A stretch of 61,665 nucleotides of DNA from Spirochaetota bacterium (GTDB taxonomy: Bacteria; Spirochaetota; Spirochaetia; Treponematales; Rectinemataceae). Both the position numbers and the translations under genes were made by a program. Below the pieces are notes generated by a model that did not search any database, was not told the origin of the DNA, and saw only the letters and a program-made list of their open reading frames with translations. Below, one piece after another: positions 40,438 to 49,695 of this stretch. Position 1 is the first letter of the stretch, and each line of letters starts with the position of its first letter. The stretch lies in assembly GCA_029778945.1 (NCBI GenBank), contig JAKPBN010000346.1, positions 1 through 61,665 of the forward strand. Reading direction: 5' to 3'.

Positions 40438-42056
40438 AAAAGGAAGCCAAGGCCAAGGCCCCCACCCAGATACCAGTCGGTCTTGCCCGCCCATTCCCCC
40501 GAGGCCAGGACGGTGAGGACCGTCGAGGATCCAGGCAGGTACCAGTGGAGCTCGGCCCCGATGGACAGGGGGGTCGTGAGGGCCAGGCTCGAGTCAAAGG
40601 GCTTGGTCCTCGAGGCCACGGAGAGGGCCAGGTCGGCCTCGCTTCCCAGGAAATCCGGGAGGAGGAGGTCGAGGCCGGCCCTGAGATAGGCCCAGGCATA
40701 GAAGCCCGGGACGGCCCCGGAGTCGATGTCGGCGGCGGTCCAGCCGGGAAAGTAGCTCGAGGCCTCGCCCTGGATACTGGCAAAAAGCCGGATAAGGCTT
40801 GAGTCGTACTCCAGCACCAGGCCAGCGCTGTAGCCCGGGAAACGAGCGGGGCCATCCCAGCTGGGAGGGGCTCCGGAGCTGTAATAGCCTCCCCAGGTTC
40901 CGCCCAGGAGGAAGGAGAGGGCCACTATGTCATCCCCGGCCACCTGGGTCTTGAGGCTAGCCGTGCCGGTGGCCCAATTGGCCTCGTCCCCGAAGGAATA
41001 GCCTGAGTAGCCCACATTGAGCACCGAGGCGGAAAGCTCGGTCTTGAAGGGAAGGCCCAGCCTCAGGCCCGCATAGAGCGGAAGCCTCGCGGCCCCGGAG
41101 ACCTCGGGGTCGAGGACGGCATAGCCCCCCATCGCAAGCTCCAGGTGGCCTGAGGGGAGGGTCCGGGCATCGGGGGCGTAGAGGGCCCCGGAGGAAAAGC
41201 CCGCCAAGCTCGAGGCCGTGGTGGAAGCCCGGGTCTCGGCTAGGGTGATCGAGGTCTCGGCCTCTAGGCTGGCCCCGTCCTCGCCCTCGGCCCGGACCCG
41301 GACGCGATAGTCTCCGGCCTCGAGGCTCCTGCCCCTGCGGGCCGTGCCCTCCCAGAAGATCCGGCTGTCCGGGCTCGTGAGGGCCACTTCCTCGGACTCG
41401 AAAACCTTGCGGCCATCCTTGTCCAGGATCTCGACCCGAGCCCGGCCGGGCCCGGAAACCTTAAAGCCGACCAGAACCCTGCCCAAACGCCCCGGGGCCG
41501 TAGGGTCGAAAATCGAGGGGCTGGCTTCCACCGAGTCCAGGGCAAAAGGCGCCTTGGCCAGGTCGAAGCTCAGGCTCTGGGTCTGGCCCATGACTACCTG
41601 GATTGTCGAGCTCCAGGGCCGGTAGCCAAAGCCCCGGAGCTCGACATGGTGGGATCCTTCAGGGAGAAGGATAGAGCCTGGGGCGTAGACGGACCCGTCG
41701 ATAGTCAGGACGATGCCCGCGGGAACCGAGGGCACAATGACCGTTCCCGAGGTGGCATAGCGGGCGGCGGCGACCAAGAGGTCAAAGAAGATAGAAGAGC
41801 CCTGGGAGGAGGGGCTGGGGCTGTAGTGGCTGGGTCCCGGGCTGCTATGGCTCCCGCCGGAGGACCCGGAGCTTCCGGAGTGGGAGGGGCTCGGGGGAGG
41901 CGAGGCCTTTTTGGCCGCCTGGGCGGCGGAGGCTTCGTTGGACACCGAGGAGGAATAGCTTGAGCCCTGGGTCGTCGAGCAGGAGGCGAGGCCTAGGCCC
42001 ACCAGGAGGAGGATGGCGGCCTGGACCCGGCGGGGGGAAATCGATAAAAGCTTCAT
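40434..42056 (-). CDS. PEGA-domain lipoprotein with predicted C-terminal beta-barrel
   Basis: 540 aa. The lipobox is LASC (Cys26). A Ser/Gly/Pro-rich linker covers about residues 30-95. A PEGA domain follows (GIVLTIDGSVYAPGSILLPE, about 130-175), then an FlgD-like Ig module (GPGRARVEILDKDGRKVFES, then LEAGDYRVRV). About 300 residues of alternating strands come next, ending in Phe (GLGFLF), as in outer-membrane barrels. Probably outer-membrane and surface related. The start at 42056 has TATATT 6 nt upstream and no Shine-Dalgarno. Function unknown. Confidence 0.8.
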   Translation of the reverse strand: MKLLSISPRRVQAAILLLVGLGLASCSTTQGSSYSSSVSNEASAAQAAKKASPPPSPSHSGSSGSSGGSHSSPGPSHYSPSPSSQGSSIFFDLLVAAARYATSGTVIVPSVPAGIVLTIDGSVYAPGSILLPEGSHHVELRGFGYRPWSSTIQVVMGQTQSLSFDLAKAPFALDSVEASPSIFDPTAPGRLGRVLVGFKVSGPGRARVEILDKDGRKVFESEEVALTSPDSRIFWEGTARRGRSLEAGDYRVRVRAEGEDGASLEAETSITLAETRASTTASSLAGFSSGALYAPDARTLPSGHLELAMGGYAVLDPEVSGAARLPLYAGLRLGLPFKTELSASVLNVGYSGYSFGDEANWATGTASLKTQVAGDDIVALSFLLGGTWGGYYSSGAPPSWDGPARFPGYSAGLVLEYDSSLIRLFASIQGEASSYFPGWTAADIDSGAVPGFYAWAYLRAGLDLLLPDFLGSEADLALSVASRTKPFDSSLALTTPLSIGAELHWYLPGSSTVLTVLASGEWAGKTDWYLGGGLGLGFLF

Positions 42057-42109
42057 GACTCGAATATACCGCGCGGGGCCCGTCCCGAACCAAGCCCCGG
42101 CTCGGGAGT

Positions 42110-43003
42110 TCATTTAAGGGATATAAGGACTATCCCCGTGATAGCCAGGAGAAGGCCAATGGCCCGGGAAGGGGGTATGGCCTCCTTGAAGACTATCCGG
42201 CCCAGGATGACCGTGGGCGCCGGATAGAGGGAGGTGACGATGGACACCAGGGAGAGGAGGCCCGTCCTCGAGGCGAGGAGGAAGAGGACATTGGCGGTCA
42301 TGTCCGCGATTCCTGCCCCACAGGTTACGGCGAGGTTGGAGGGGGCAATGCCCAGGACCGTGCCCTTGGGGAAGGCTCCCCGGACCGCGGACTCCTTATG
42401 GGCCTTCCTTTCCCGCCTCGCCAGGATAGCCAGGGCGAGGAGAAAAATGCAGAGCGAGGTCCCCCTGGAGGCTATGGCCGGCCAGAGGCCCGAGCCGGGA
42501 CTGGCCCGGGAGATAAAGATATAGAAGCCCCCAAAGCCGAGGCCCGCCGCCGAGCCTTGGAGCAGGGCCGAGAGCACGGATTTGCCTCCCTCGGTCTTGC
42601 GCTGCCAGGAGAGGAGGAGGACGGCGGGGAGACAGAGGAGGGCTCCGATCCTGGCGAGGGGCGAGGGGCTTTCCCCCAGGAGGAGGCCAAAGCCCAGGGG
42701 GAGGATGGCGCTGAGGAGGGCCGAGGCCGGGGACACGACGGCCACAAGGCTCGTGGCTATGCCGCGGTAGAGCATGAAGAGCCCCAGGGCTCCGCAGATG
42801 CCCCCGGACATGCCCCAGAGCAGGTCCCGCCCCCCGGGCAGGCCGGGCCAGAAGACCAGGAGGGCGCAGAAAGCCACAAAGAGGCCGGCGGCCTGGGAGA
42901 CGACGAGGACCGAGAGGGTCTTGCTCCGGGCCGAGGCAAAGCCCCCGGCAAAATCCGCTATGCCATAGAAGAGGGCTGAAAAGGCCGAGAGGATAAGGGA
43001 CAT
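42110..43003 (-). CDS. EamA/DMT-superfamily transporter
   Basis: 297 aa, ten hydrophobic segments in two EamA repeats. Recognisable segments are the LILSAFSALFYGIADFAGGF start, SLVAVVSPASALLSAILPLG at the end of repeat one and SIVTSLYPAPTVILGRIVFKE at the end of repeat two. It differs from the other DMT gene at 35263 and is not a recent copy. Substrate unknown. The start at 43003 is the only one that begins with the first helix. Confidence 0.86.
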   Translation of the reverse strand: MSLILSAFSALFYGIADFAGGFASARSKTLSVLVVSQAAGLFVAFCALLVFWPGLPGGRDLLWGMSGGICGALGLFMLYRGIATSLVAVVSPASALLSAILPLGFGLLLGESPSPLARIGALLCLPAVLLLSWQRKTEGGKSVLSALLQGSAAGLGFGGFYIFISRASPGSGLWPAIASRGTSLCIFLLALAILARRERKAHKESAVRGAFPKGTVLGIAPSNLAVTCGAGIADMTANVLFLLASRTGLLSLVSIVTSLYPAPTVILGRIVFKEAIPPSRAIGLLLAITGIVLISLK

Positions 43004-43051
43004 GGGGAGAGTAAGGCATGGGGAGGGTGGTAAAGGCAAGGCGGCCCTTCC

Positions 43052-43081
43052 TTGACCCCCAGGGCCCTTGGACCCTAGGAT
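43052..43081 (+). promoter_or_regulatory. Leaderless promoter of hslO
   Basis: TTGACC (43052-43057), 18-nt spacer, TAGGAT (43076-43081), 6 nt to the ATG at 43088. Confidence 0.6.
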
Positions 43082-43087
43082 CCCCCC

Positions 43088-44077
43088 ATGATCCACGCCC
43101 CCCTCAACGATCCGGTCCTCGAAGACCACCTTGCCGCCCTGCCCCGGGACGCCCTGGGCCTCTTTACCCTCTCCAGCCCCACAGGTCCCCGAGGCGGAGA
43201 CCTCCGGGGCGCCGTCCTCAATGGCACGGCCCTCGTCGCGGCCATGCGGGCCAACCACGGCCTGGGGATCCTGGAGACCCTCATCCTGGGCCAGGCCTAC
43301 CTGGCGGCGGCCCTGATGGGCTCGACCATGAAGGGCGAGGACAGGGTTTCCCTGCGGCTCGACTGCGAGGGCCCGGCCCGGGGCTTTTCCGTCGAGGGCC
43401 GGGCGAGGACCAATGCCGAGGGCATCAAGCGGGTCGACGTGCGCGGCTACCTCCTCGAGGACCCCATACCTATTGAAGTCCCCCCGGAGTCCTTTGACCC
43501 GAGCCCCTACATAGGCCAGGGCAACCTCACAGTGACGCGCTTTATCGCCGGGGCCCCCCGGCCCTTTTCCGGGGCGGTCAAGCTGGTCTCGGGCCGCCTG
43601 GCCGAGGACCTGGCCCACTACTACCTCGCGTCCGAGCAGACCCAGACGGCCTTTTCCCTGGGCCTGTCCTTCGACAAGGCCGGCCGGCTAGCCGGGGCGG
43701 GAGGCCTCTTCCTCCAGGCCCTCCCCGGAGCCGGAGAGGACTTTGTCTCCCGGGCCGAGGCGGGCCTCCTCGGCCTCCCCTCCCTTGGCCCTTGGTTCGG
43801 GGCGGCCAAGTCGTCCCAGGACCTCCTCGACCTGGCCTTCCACGACCTGGGCCTCACCAGCTTCGAGTCCCTCGAGGTGGGCTTTGCCTGCGACTGCAGC
43901 CGGGAGCGCTTTGGGGCCTTTATCGGCAACTCCAGCCCCGAGCTCCTGGACGACCTTGTGGCCAAGGGGCCTTGGCCCGTGGTGACCACCTGCCACAACT
44001 GCGCCTCGGCCTATGAGTTCCCTCGGGAGGAACTCGAGGCCATGATCGCCCGCCGGAGCCCAGGGACGCCAAGCTAG
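43088..44077 (+). CDS. hslO: Redox-regulated chaperone Hsp33
   Basis: Cytosolic holdase switched on by oxidative stress. It is 329 aa, slightly longer than the usual 290-300. The N-terminal substrate-binding domain carries the family pattern (RGAVLNGTALVAAMRANHG, MKGEDRVSLRLDCEGPARGF). The C-terminal redox switch has four zinc Cys residues: FACDCSRERF and TTCHNCASAYEF. The mRNA is probably leaderless. It is followed by a DUF482 gene on the same strand that has its own promoter. Confidence 0.93.
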   Translation: MIHAPLNDPVLEDHLAALPRDALGLFTLSSPTGPRGGDLRGAVLNGTALVAAMRANHGLGILETLILGQAYLAAALMGSTMKGEDRVSLRLDCEGPARGFSVEGRARTNAEGIKRVDVRGYLLEDPIPIEVPPESFDPSPYIGQGNLTVTRFIAGAPRPFSGAVKLVSGRLAEDLAHYYLASEQTQTAFSLGLSFDKAGRLAGAGGLFLQALPGAGEDFVSRAEAGLLGLPSLGPWFGAAKSSQDLLDLAFHDLGLTSFESLEVGFACDCSRERFGAFIGNSSPELLDDLVAKGPWPVVTTCHNCASAYEFPREELEAMIARRSPGTPS

Positions 44078-44081
44078 GCCT

Positions 44082-44111
44082 TTGCCCCCGGCCCACCCCA
44101 GGCGGTATCTT
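44082..44111 (+). promoter_or_regulatory. Leaderless promoter of the DUF482-like gene
   Basis: TTGCCC (44082-44087), 18-nt spacer, TATCTT (44106-44111), 6 nt to the ATG at 44118. Confidence 0.55.
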
Positions 44112-44117
44112 GGGGCT

Positions 44118-45341
44118 ATGGCCGATTACAGCCTTGAGATTCTGGCCTCGATGGGGGAGATCGATCCCGCCGATTGGGATGCCCTCATCGACAATGCCTC
44201 CCGCCCCCTCCTCTCCCATGCCTTCCTCAAGCTCCTGGAGACCTCGGGCTCGATCTGCCCGGCCACGGGCTGGACCCCGGCCCACTTTCTCCTCCGCCGC
44301 GACCGGCCTAGCGGGCCTGGCGGGACCGGCCGCCTCATAGCCGCCGCGCCCTTTTACCTCCGGGACGACTCCTGGGGGGACTTTGTCTTTGACCAGGAAT
44401 TCGCCCGGGCGGCCGAGGCTGCCGGCAGGGCCTGGTACCCCAAGCTCGTGGGGGCTGTCCCCGTGACCCCAGCCCCGGCCTGGAGGGTCCTCACCGCTCC
44501 CGGGGAGGACGGCCCGGCCCTGGGGGAGCTGATACTCCAGGGGGCAAGGGACGCCGCCAAGGAAGCCGGCCTTGGGGGTGTCCACATCCTCTGGCCTGCC
44601 CCGGCCCAGGCCGCGGCCCTCAGAAAAAGGGCCAAGGCCGGCCCAGAGGACTGGGTGGAGTGGCCCCACCAGGCCTTTCTCTGGAAAAACCGCGGCTGGG
44701 CAGACTTTCCGGCCTGGCTCTCCTCCTTCTCCAAGAACATGAGGCGCAACGTCCTGCGGGAAAGGAAGGCCCTGGCCGAGGCCGGGATCAGCACGAGGGT
44801 CCTGGGGCCCGCCGAGGCGGCGGCCCGGCCCGGACTCATCGAGGCTTTCTCTCAACTATACGAATCGCACAACGATAAGTTCGGGCCCTGGGCGGCCAAG
44901 TTCCTCACCCCGGACTTCTTCCTGGGCCTGCCTGAGGCCATGGCCTCGGGCTGGGCCCTCAGCGTGGGCTTCCGGGGAGATGAGGTTCTGGCCATGGCCT
45001 TCCTTCTCGAGGGCCCGGACCGCCTCTACGGGCGCTACTACGGGGCCAGGGAAGAGGTGCCGGGCCTCCACTTCGAGCTCTGCTACTACCGACCCGTGGA
45101 ATACGCCCTAGAGAAGGGCATCTCCTCCTTCGACCCCGGCATGGGCAGCCCCCACAAGGCCAGGCGGGGCTTTGCCTCCCTCTTAGCCCCCTCTTTCCAC
45201 CTCCCCCTCGACCCGGACCTGCGGGCCATGATGGCCCGCTACATGCCCCAGATCGCCCAGGCCGAGGCCGCCCAGGTCGAGGAGCTCAACCGGGACCTGC
45301 CCTACAAGGCCACGGCAAGTCCCGGTCCAGGAGGAGCCTGA
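44118..45341 (+). CDS. DUF482/FemAB-like GNAT acyltransferase
   Basis: 407 aa. It reads as the family once called peptidogalycan biosynthesis/recognition (DUF482), built from two GNAT-like lobes. Typical segments are SRPLLSHAFLKLLETSGSI near the start, AWLSSFSKNMRRNVLRERKA in the middle, and FELCYYRPVEYALEKGISSF with FDPGMGSPHKARRGF near the end. The last two are highly conserved in the family. The acceptor is unknown. The open frame begins at 44082, but the ATG at 44118 fits both the family start and the promoter. Confidence 0.84.
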   Translation: MADYSLEILASMGEIDPADWDALIDNASRPLLSHAFLKLLETSGSICPATGWTPAHFLLRRDRPSGPGGTGRLIAAAPFYLRDDSWGDFVFDQEFARAAEAAGRAWYPKLVGAVPVTPAPAWRVLTAPGEDGPALGELILQGARDAAKEAGLGGVHILWPAPAQAAALRKRAKAGPEDWVEWPHQAFLWKNRGWADFPAWLSSFSKNMRRNVLRERKALAEAGISTRVLGPAEAAARPGLIEAFSQLYESHNDKFGPWAAKFLTPDFFLGLPEAMASGWALSVGFRGDEVLAMAFLLEGPDRLYGRYYGAREEVPGLHFELCYYRPVEYALEKGISSFDPGMGSPHKARRGFASLLAPSFHLPLDPDLRAMMARYMPQIAQAEAAQVEELNRDLPYKATASPGPGGA

Positions 45342-45350
45342 AAGGCCAGG

Positions 45351-46595
45351 CTAGAGGTAGGCCTCCTCCCCGTGCTCGACCATGTCGAGGCCGGCCATCT
45401 CCTCCTTCTCAGAGACCCTCACCGTCGTGACCTTGTTGATGATCCACAGCATTATGAGGGTAAAGGCAAAGGCATAGACCGCCGTGCCCACCGCGGCCAC
45501 GGACTGCCGGAGGAGGAGGCCACCCTGGCCGTCGACTAGGCCCGAAGCGAGGAGGGAGGGATCCCGGCCCGGATAGGTCATGGCCGTGGTCCCAAAGACC
45601 CCGAGCAGGATTGTGCCCAGGAAGCCTCCCACACCGTGGACCCCAAAGACATCGAGGGCGTCGTCCAGGCCGGCCTTGTTCTTGATGTGGACCGCAAGAT
45701 AGCAGGCCAGGGAGGCCAGGATCCCGATCACCACGGCTGAGGGCGTGGAGACATAGCCCGCGCAGGGGGTGATGGTCGCAAGACCCGCCACGGAGCCTGT
45801 GAGAAAGCCCAGGAACTTGGGCTTGCGGGTAAAGATCCAGTCCAGGAGGAGCCAGGTGGGGCCGGCGAAGGAGGCCGCAAGGTCGGTGTTGAGGAAGGCC
45901 AGGGTCGTCACCCGGTCCACGCCGAACTCCGAGCCCGCGTTGAAGCCATACCAGCCGAACCAGAGAATGGCCGTGCCCAGGGCCACGAGGGGCAGGGAGT
46001 GGAGTCCCTTGTCCCCGGACTTGCGCTTGCCCACAAAGAGGACCGAGGCCAGGGCCGCAAAGCCCGCGCTCGTGTGGACCACGATGCCGCCGGCAAAGTC
46101 CTTGACGCCCCAGACGGCCAGAAGGCCGCCGCCCCAGACCATGTGGACCAGGGGGAAGTAGACCAGGATGAGCCAGGCCACGAGGAATAGGAGGTAGGCC
46201 GGGAAGCGCACCCGGTTGGCGAAGGCCCCCGTGATCAGGGCGGGAGTGATGATGGCGAACATCATCTGGTAGGCGCAGAAGAGGATCATGGGCACCCCGG
46301 GATTGACCGGGCTTGGGGCTAGGAGGTCGACCCCCTGGAGGAAGGCCATGTCGAGGTTTCCGACGATGCCTTCGAGGTCTCCGTGGCCGAGGCTCCCGGA
46401 AAAGCACATCGAATAGCCCAGGATAAACCAGAGGATGGTGGTCACCCCGAGGCTGATAAAGCTCTGGAACATTATGGTGAGGACGTTCTTGCGGCCCACG
46501 AGGCCGCCGTAGAAAAAGGCGAGGCCAGGGGTCATGAACATGACCAGGGCCGTCGCGATGAGCATAAAGCCCGTGCTTCCAGTATCTATAGGCAT
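45351..46595 (-). CDS. amt: Ammonium transporter AmtB
   Basis: Inner-membrane ammonia channel, 414 aa, with eleven helices and no cleaved signal. It has the MTPGLAFFYGGLVGRKNVL start, the DFAGGIVVHTSAG signature and the pore-lining His in VFGVHGVGGFLGTILLG. The C-terminal cytosolic tail (TVRVSEKEEMAGLDMVEHGE) is the docking site for a PII protein. No glnB/glnK is in the window, although amt and glnK are often linked. An AAGGAG site precedes the ATG. Confidence 0.94.
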   Translation of the reverse strand: MPIDTGSTGFMLIATALVMFMTPGLAFFYGGLVGRKNVLTIMFQSFISLGVTTILWFILGYSMCFSGSLGHGDLEGIVGNLDMAFLQGVDLLAPSPVNPGVPMILFCAYQMMFAIITPALITGAFANRVRFPAYLLFLVAWLILVYFPLVHMVWGGGLLAVWGVKDFAGGIVVHTSAGFAALASVLFVGKRKSGDKGLHSLPLVALGTAILWFGWYGFNAGSEFGVDRVTTLAFLNTDLAASFAGPTWLLLDWIFTRKPKFLGFLTGSVAGLATITPCAGYVSTPSAVVIGILASLACYLAVHIKNKAGLDDALDVFGVHGVGGFLGTILLGVFGTTAMTYPGRDPSLLASGLVDGQGGLLLRQSVAAVGTAVYAFAFTLIMLWIINKVTTVRVSEKEEMAGLDMVEHGEEAYL

Positions 46596-46652
46596 TGGGT
46601 TCTCCTTATGGCTTCGAGAGGCCCGGACCCAGGTCCAGGCGGGCGAAGGGCC

Positions 46653-47075
46653 CTAGGCAAGGGCCGGGAGGGCTGGAGGAGAACGGGGAGAGGAGGCAGG
46701 TCCGGGAGGCCACTCATGGCCCCCGGGCAGGGATTGGCTGGGCTTTTCCCGGGAAAGGCCCTCGAGGCTTAGGAAGGGATCGGACCTGTCACCGGCATCA
46801 GGAGAAGCCTGGTAGGCGGCCGCGAACTCCAGGGGGGAGTCGCCCCCGTCTCCCAGGAGGGGCCGGGGGCTGAGCCTGGGGGTTTCGTCGGCCGCGGACC
46901 GGGCCGCCGAGGAGGCCAGGGTCGTCCTAGCCAGGTCCTTGACCAGGTCCTGGAGATCGAAGGACAGGAGGACCGAGGGGACGAAGGCTCCCGCAAGAAG
47001 GGCCAGGAGGATCAGGGGGCCGGCCCTCTCCCCTCGGGCTAGGCCGCAGGCGCTCGGCGCTCTCCTCATCATCAA
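46653..47075 (-). CDS. Small single-span membrane protein, unknown
   Basis: 140 aa. It has a short basic N-terminus, one membrane segment (about residues 18-38, AGPLILLALLAGAFVPSVLL), a short helical part and a Pro/Ser-rich tail. No family recognised. It begins 10 nt after the lipid-kinase stop and ends 57 nt before amt. No other gene fits the gap and the frame has normal local codon bias, but there is no Shine-Dalgarno, so it could be translated by coupling or not at all. Confidence 0.5.
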   Translation of the reverse strand: MMMRRAPSACGLARGERAGPLILLALLAGAFVPSVLLSFDLQDLVKDLARTTLASSAARSAADETPRLSPRPLLGDGGDSPLEFAAAYQASPDAGDRSDPFLSLEGLSREKPSQSLPGGHEWPPGPASSPRSPPALPALA

Positions 47076-47084
47076 GGGCCCCAG

Positions 47085-48161
47085 CTAGGGCCTTGCGGCC
47101 TCGACCACGTGGTAGAGGGGCTCGGTGACTTCCATCACGAGGGGGAAGTCCGCCGGCCCGAGCTCGTCCACCTCCCCGTCCCGCTGGAGGAGGATGCCCC
47201 GGGGATAGTCGAGCTCAAAGCGGGTCCCTGAGAAGAGTCGCACAACGTCTTCACCCAGGCCCCTGTGGCCGCCCGAGGCTATCCTGTCCTTGAAGGCCAG
47301 CTTCCGGAAGAGGGACATCTGGAAGACCGCGCAGGCATTGTCGTCATCCGGGAGGATGGGCTTGTTGGAGCCGTAGGTCCTGTGCCCGGAGACGCCCACG
47401 GCGAAGAGGAGGCAGGGAGAGGTGAAGGAGGCTCCGGGCCGGCCCTGGGCATCGAGGATCCGCACGCTGATGGGAGCCGGAGGCCAGATGAGGTCGTAGA
47501 AGACCGAGGCGACGTCCACCCAGAGCTTGTAGGAGTCCCCGGGGAAGAGGGATTTGAGGCGGTTGGTCATCTGGGAGATGAAGGCATCGGCCCCGACGCT
47601 CGCGATGTTGAAGGACCAGAGGGGGGCCTTGCCGCCGGCGGGGTTGGGGGTGATCCTCAGGGCCGGGCGCGGAGAGGCCACGACGGGCCCCAGAAAGCGC
47701 TCCAGGGCCGACTCGAGGGTCCTCCCCTCGGAGCCGTCATTGCCCGTGCCAAAGGGGAGGCGGACCAGGGCAAAGCGCTCGGCCAGGCCCGGAGGAAGGC
47801 CTAGAAGGACGGTCGCCGTCTCCAGGGAAGTCCCGTCCCCGCCGGCGGTGAGGATGAGGCGCCTCGTGCCCGGGGCATCGGCCTTGGCGTCCTCGACGAT
47901 GGACCGGGCGATGTCCGAGGCATGGCCCATCCTCTCGGTCAGGTGGAGGCGGAGGCCCAGGGGCTTCTCCCTCATGGGAAGGCCTTCAGCGCGGTATACC
48001 AGCTGCTCCAGCTCGGCAAAGCGCTTGCGGGCATAGGAGGTCCTCGTGAATCCCCCGGCCCGGGGATTGGCTATGAGGTCGACGGCAAGGACCTCGTCCG
48101 GAAAGGACGGGCTATGGGCCAGGATGCGGGCAAGGGCTGAGTGGAGGTCTGCGGGCTGCAT
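47085..48161 (-). CDS. Diacylglycerol-kinase-like lipid kinase
   Basis: 358 aa with the DAGK catalytic domain: VDLIANPRAGGFTRTSYARK, the nucleotide motif TAGGDGTSLETA (near residue 106) and LPFGTGNDGSEGRTLE, where usual members have GTGNDFA. The C-terminal half is the beta-sandwich of YegS/DgkB-type kinases. It probably phosphorylates diacylglycerol or a similar lipid. The start at 48161 is supported by TGGACA-N18-TACACT ending 8 nt upstream. A second, more typical member is at 51845. Confidence 0.83.
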   Translation of the reverse strand: MQPADLHSALARILAHSPSFPDEVLAVDLIANPRAGGFTRTSYARKRFAELEQLVYRAEGLPMREKPLGLRLHLTERMGHASDIARSIVEDAKADAPGTRRLILTAGGDGTSLETATVLLGLPPGLAERFALVRLPFGTGNDGSEGRTLESALERFLGPVVASPRPALRITPNPAGGKAPLWSFNIASVGADAFISQMTNRLKSLFPGDSYKLWVDVASVFYDLIWPPAPISVRILDAQGRPGASFTSPCLLFAVGVSGHRTYGSNKPILPDDDNACAVFQMSLFRKLAFKDRIASGGHRGLGEDVVRLFSGTRFELDYPRGILLQRDGEVDELGPADFPLVMEVTEPLYHVVEAARP

Positions 48162-48169
48162 GGTCAGGA

Positions 48170-48199
48170 AGTGTAAACCGCCCCCTGCGGCCCTGTCCA
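48170..48199 (-). promoter_or_regulatory. Leaderless promoter of the lipid kinase gene
   Basis: TGGACA (48199-48194), 18-nt spacer, TACACT (48175-48170), 8 nt to the ATG at 48161. Confidence 0.55.
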
Positions 48200-48209
48200 C
48201 CTGAAAGCG

Positions 48210-49598
48210 CTAGCGGCGTGTTTCTCCCCGCAGTCCCCTCACGGCCACGGGCTGGGACTTGCCCTTGGCCGTGATGCTCCCCGAGCCAAAGAAATCGAAG
48301 GCCCCCTCGATGCCCTCGAGGGAGGCCAGCTCCTCGGAGACCAGGATCTGGCCCGGGCCGGCCGCGGCCTGGATCCTGGCCGCCGTGTTCACGGTGTCGC
48401 CTATCACGGTATGGTCCATCATCGAGGGCGAGCCTATGTCGCCCTCCACGAGGTCCCCCGCATGGAGGCCAATGCCCAGGCGCAGGCCATCGAGCTCGTC
48501 CCGGGCCGCCTCGGCGGCCGAGCGTATCCTGAGGGCCGCCCTCAGGGCGGCGGCGGGGTCCTCGAAGATGGCCATGGTCTCGTCGCCCACGAACTTGTCC
48601 ACGTCCCCGCCCTCGGCGGAGATGATCTGTTCCTGGAGGCCAAGGAGGCGGTTGAGGACGGCTATCACCCGCTCGGGCGGCGTCTTCTCCGAATAGGCCG
48701 TGAAGCCCCGCACATCGGAGAAGAAGAGCGTGAGGCGGCGCTTGCGCACAAGGGCGCCCTCGCCGCCCTCGGCCCGGGACTTGACGGCCCCGAAGGTCGA
48801 GCGGGAGACATAGCGGGAGAGCTCGAACCTCTCCCTCAGGCCCAAGACCATCTCGTCAAAGCGAGCGGCCATGGCGCCAATCTCGTCCCGCCGCTCGAGG
48901 CCCAGCTTCGCCTCAAGGTCGCCCTGGCCGACCCTCTCCATCGCCCCGGAGACCTTGAGGATGGGCCTGATCACCGTGCCCCCGACGGTCATGAGGAGGA
49001 CGGCCGTAAGCAGGCCAAAGGCGGCGACAATGCCCAGGGTTATGATGACCTGGATCGTGCGATAGCGGGCCTGGAGGAGGGCCAGGGTGGCGGACAGGTC
49101 GAGCTTGATCTCCACGGCCCGCTTGTCCCCGTCCTGGAGGAGGACGGGGGCCACGATGTCCGCGTCGGTCTCCACGCTTCCGTCGGGACTGGCGGAGGTC
49201 TCGATCACCACCTGGAGGGGAGCCCCGGCCAGGGCCTCCACCACATCGGGATGGGAGGAATAGTCCTGGCCTATCTCCGAGTCCGGGTGGCCGATCTCTA
49301 CCTTGCGGTCGGGCTTGAGGAGGACGATCTTCCTCACCTCGAATTCCCGGGTCGTGGCCGCCAGGGTGGAGACAAACTCAAATTGCCGGTCCACGGATCT
49401 CTCGAAGGCGGCCTCGTCTCCGCTAAAGGGCAGCTGCTCCAGGTCGTGGACCAGATACAGGCCCACGGTGCGGGCCAGGGAAAAGAGCTGGGTCTTGATG
49501 ACCCTATCGGCCATGGGTGGGTAGGCAAAGGCGATTAGCCCGATGACTGCCACGAGGGCCGCCACAAACATGATGAAAAGCTTTTTCCTGAGGCGCAC
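48210..49598 (-). CDS. Membrane-bound class III adenylate/guanylate cyclase with HAMP domain
   Basis: 462 aa, GTG start with AAGGAGG. One membrane helix at residues 7-27, an extracytoplasmic sensor of about 145 residues, a second helix (VIITLGIVAAFGLLTAVLLM, about 184-203), a HAMP linker (RPILKVSGAMERVGQGDLEA) and a C-terminal cyclase domain. Metal-binding Asp residues are in LFFSDVRGFTAYSE and KFVGDETMAIFED. The transition-state Asn-Arg pair is in GDTVNTAARIQ. It should make cAMP or cGMP in response to an outside signal; which nucleotide cannot be told. No cyclic-nucleotide receptor is nearby. Confidence 0.9.
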   Translation of the reverse strand: MRLRKKLFIMFVAALVAVIGLIAFAYPPMADRVIKTQLFSLARTVGLYLVHDLEQLPFSGDEAAFERSVDRQFEFVSTLAATTREFEVRKIVLLKPDRKVEIGHPDSEIGQDYSSHPDVVEALAGAPLQVVIETSASPDGSVETDADIVAPVLLQDGDKRAVEIKLDLSATLALLQARYRTIQVIITLGIVAAFGLLTAVLLMTVGGTVIRPILKVSGAMERVGQGDLEAKLGLERRDEIGAMAARFDEMVLGLRERFELSRYVSRSTFGAVKSRAEGGEGALVRKRRLTLFFSDVRGFTAYSEKTPPERVIAVLNRLLGLQEQIISAEGGDVDKFVGDETMAIFEDPAAALRAALRIRSAAEAARDELDGLRLGIGLHAGDLVEGDIGSPSMMDHTVIGDTVNTAARIQAAAGPGQILVSEELASLEGIEGAFDFFGSGSITAKGKSQPVAVRGLRGETRR

Positions 49599-49659
49599 AG
49601 CCCCTCCTTGGGACTTTCAGTCTAGGCCGGGAGCCTTGGCCCGGCAAGGGGACAAGGCC

Positions 49660-49689
49660 TTGACTCCGCAATATACCGCTCGGTATACT
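49660..49689 (+). promoter_or_regulatory. Leaderless promoter of the second TetR gene
   Basis: TTGACT (49660-49665), 18-nt spacer, TATACT (49684-49689), 6 nt to the ATG at 49696. The -10 is overlapped by the operator palindrome. Confidence 0.65.
49672..49687. promoter_or_regulatory. TetR auto-operator
   Basis: TATACCGCTCGGTATA is a perfect 7-2-7 palindrome between the -35 and -10 and covering part of the -10, a typical place for TetR self-repression. Confidence 0.65.
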
Positions 49690-49695
49690 AATCCC

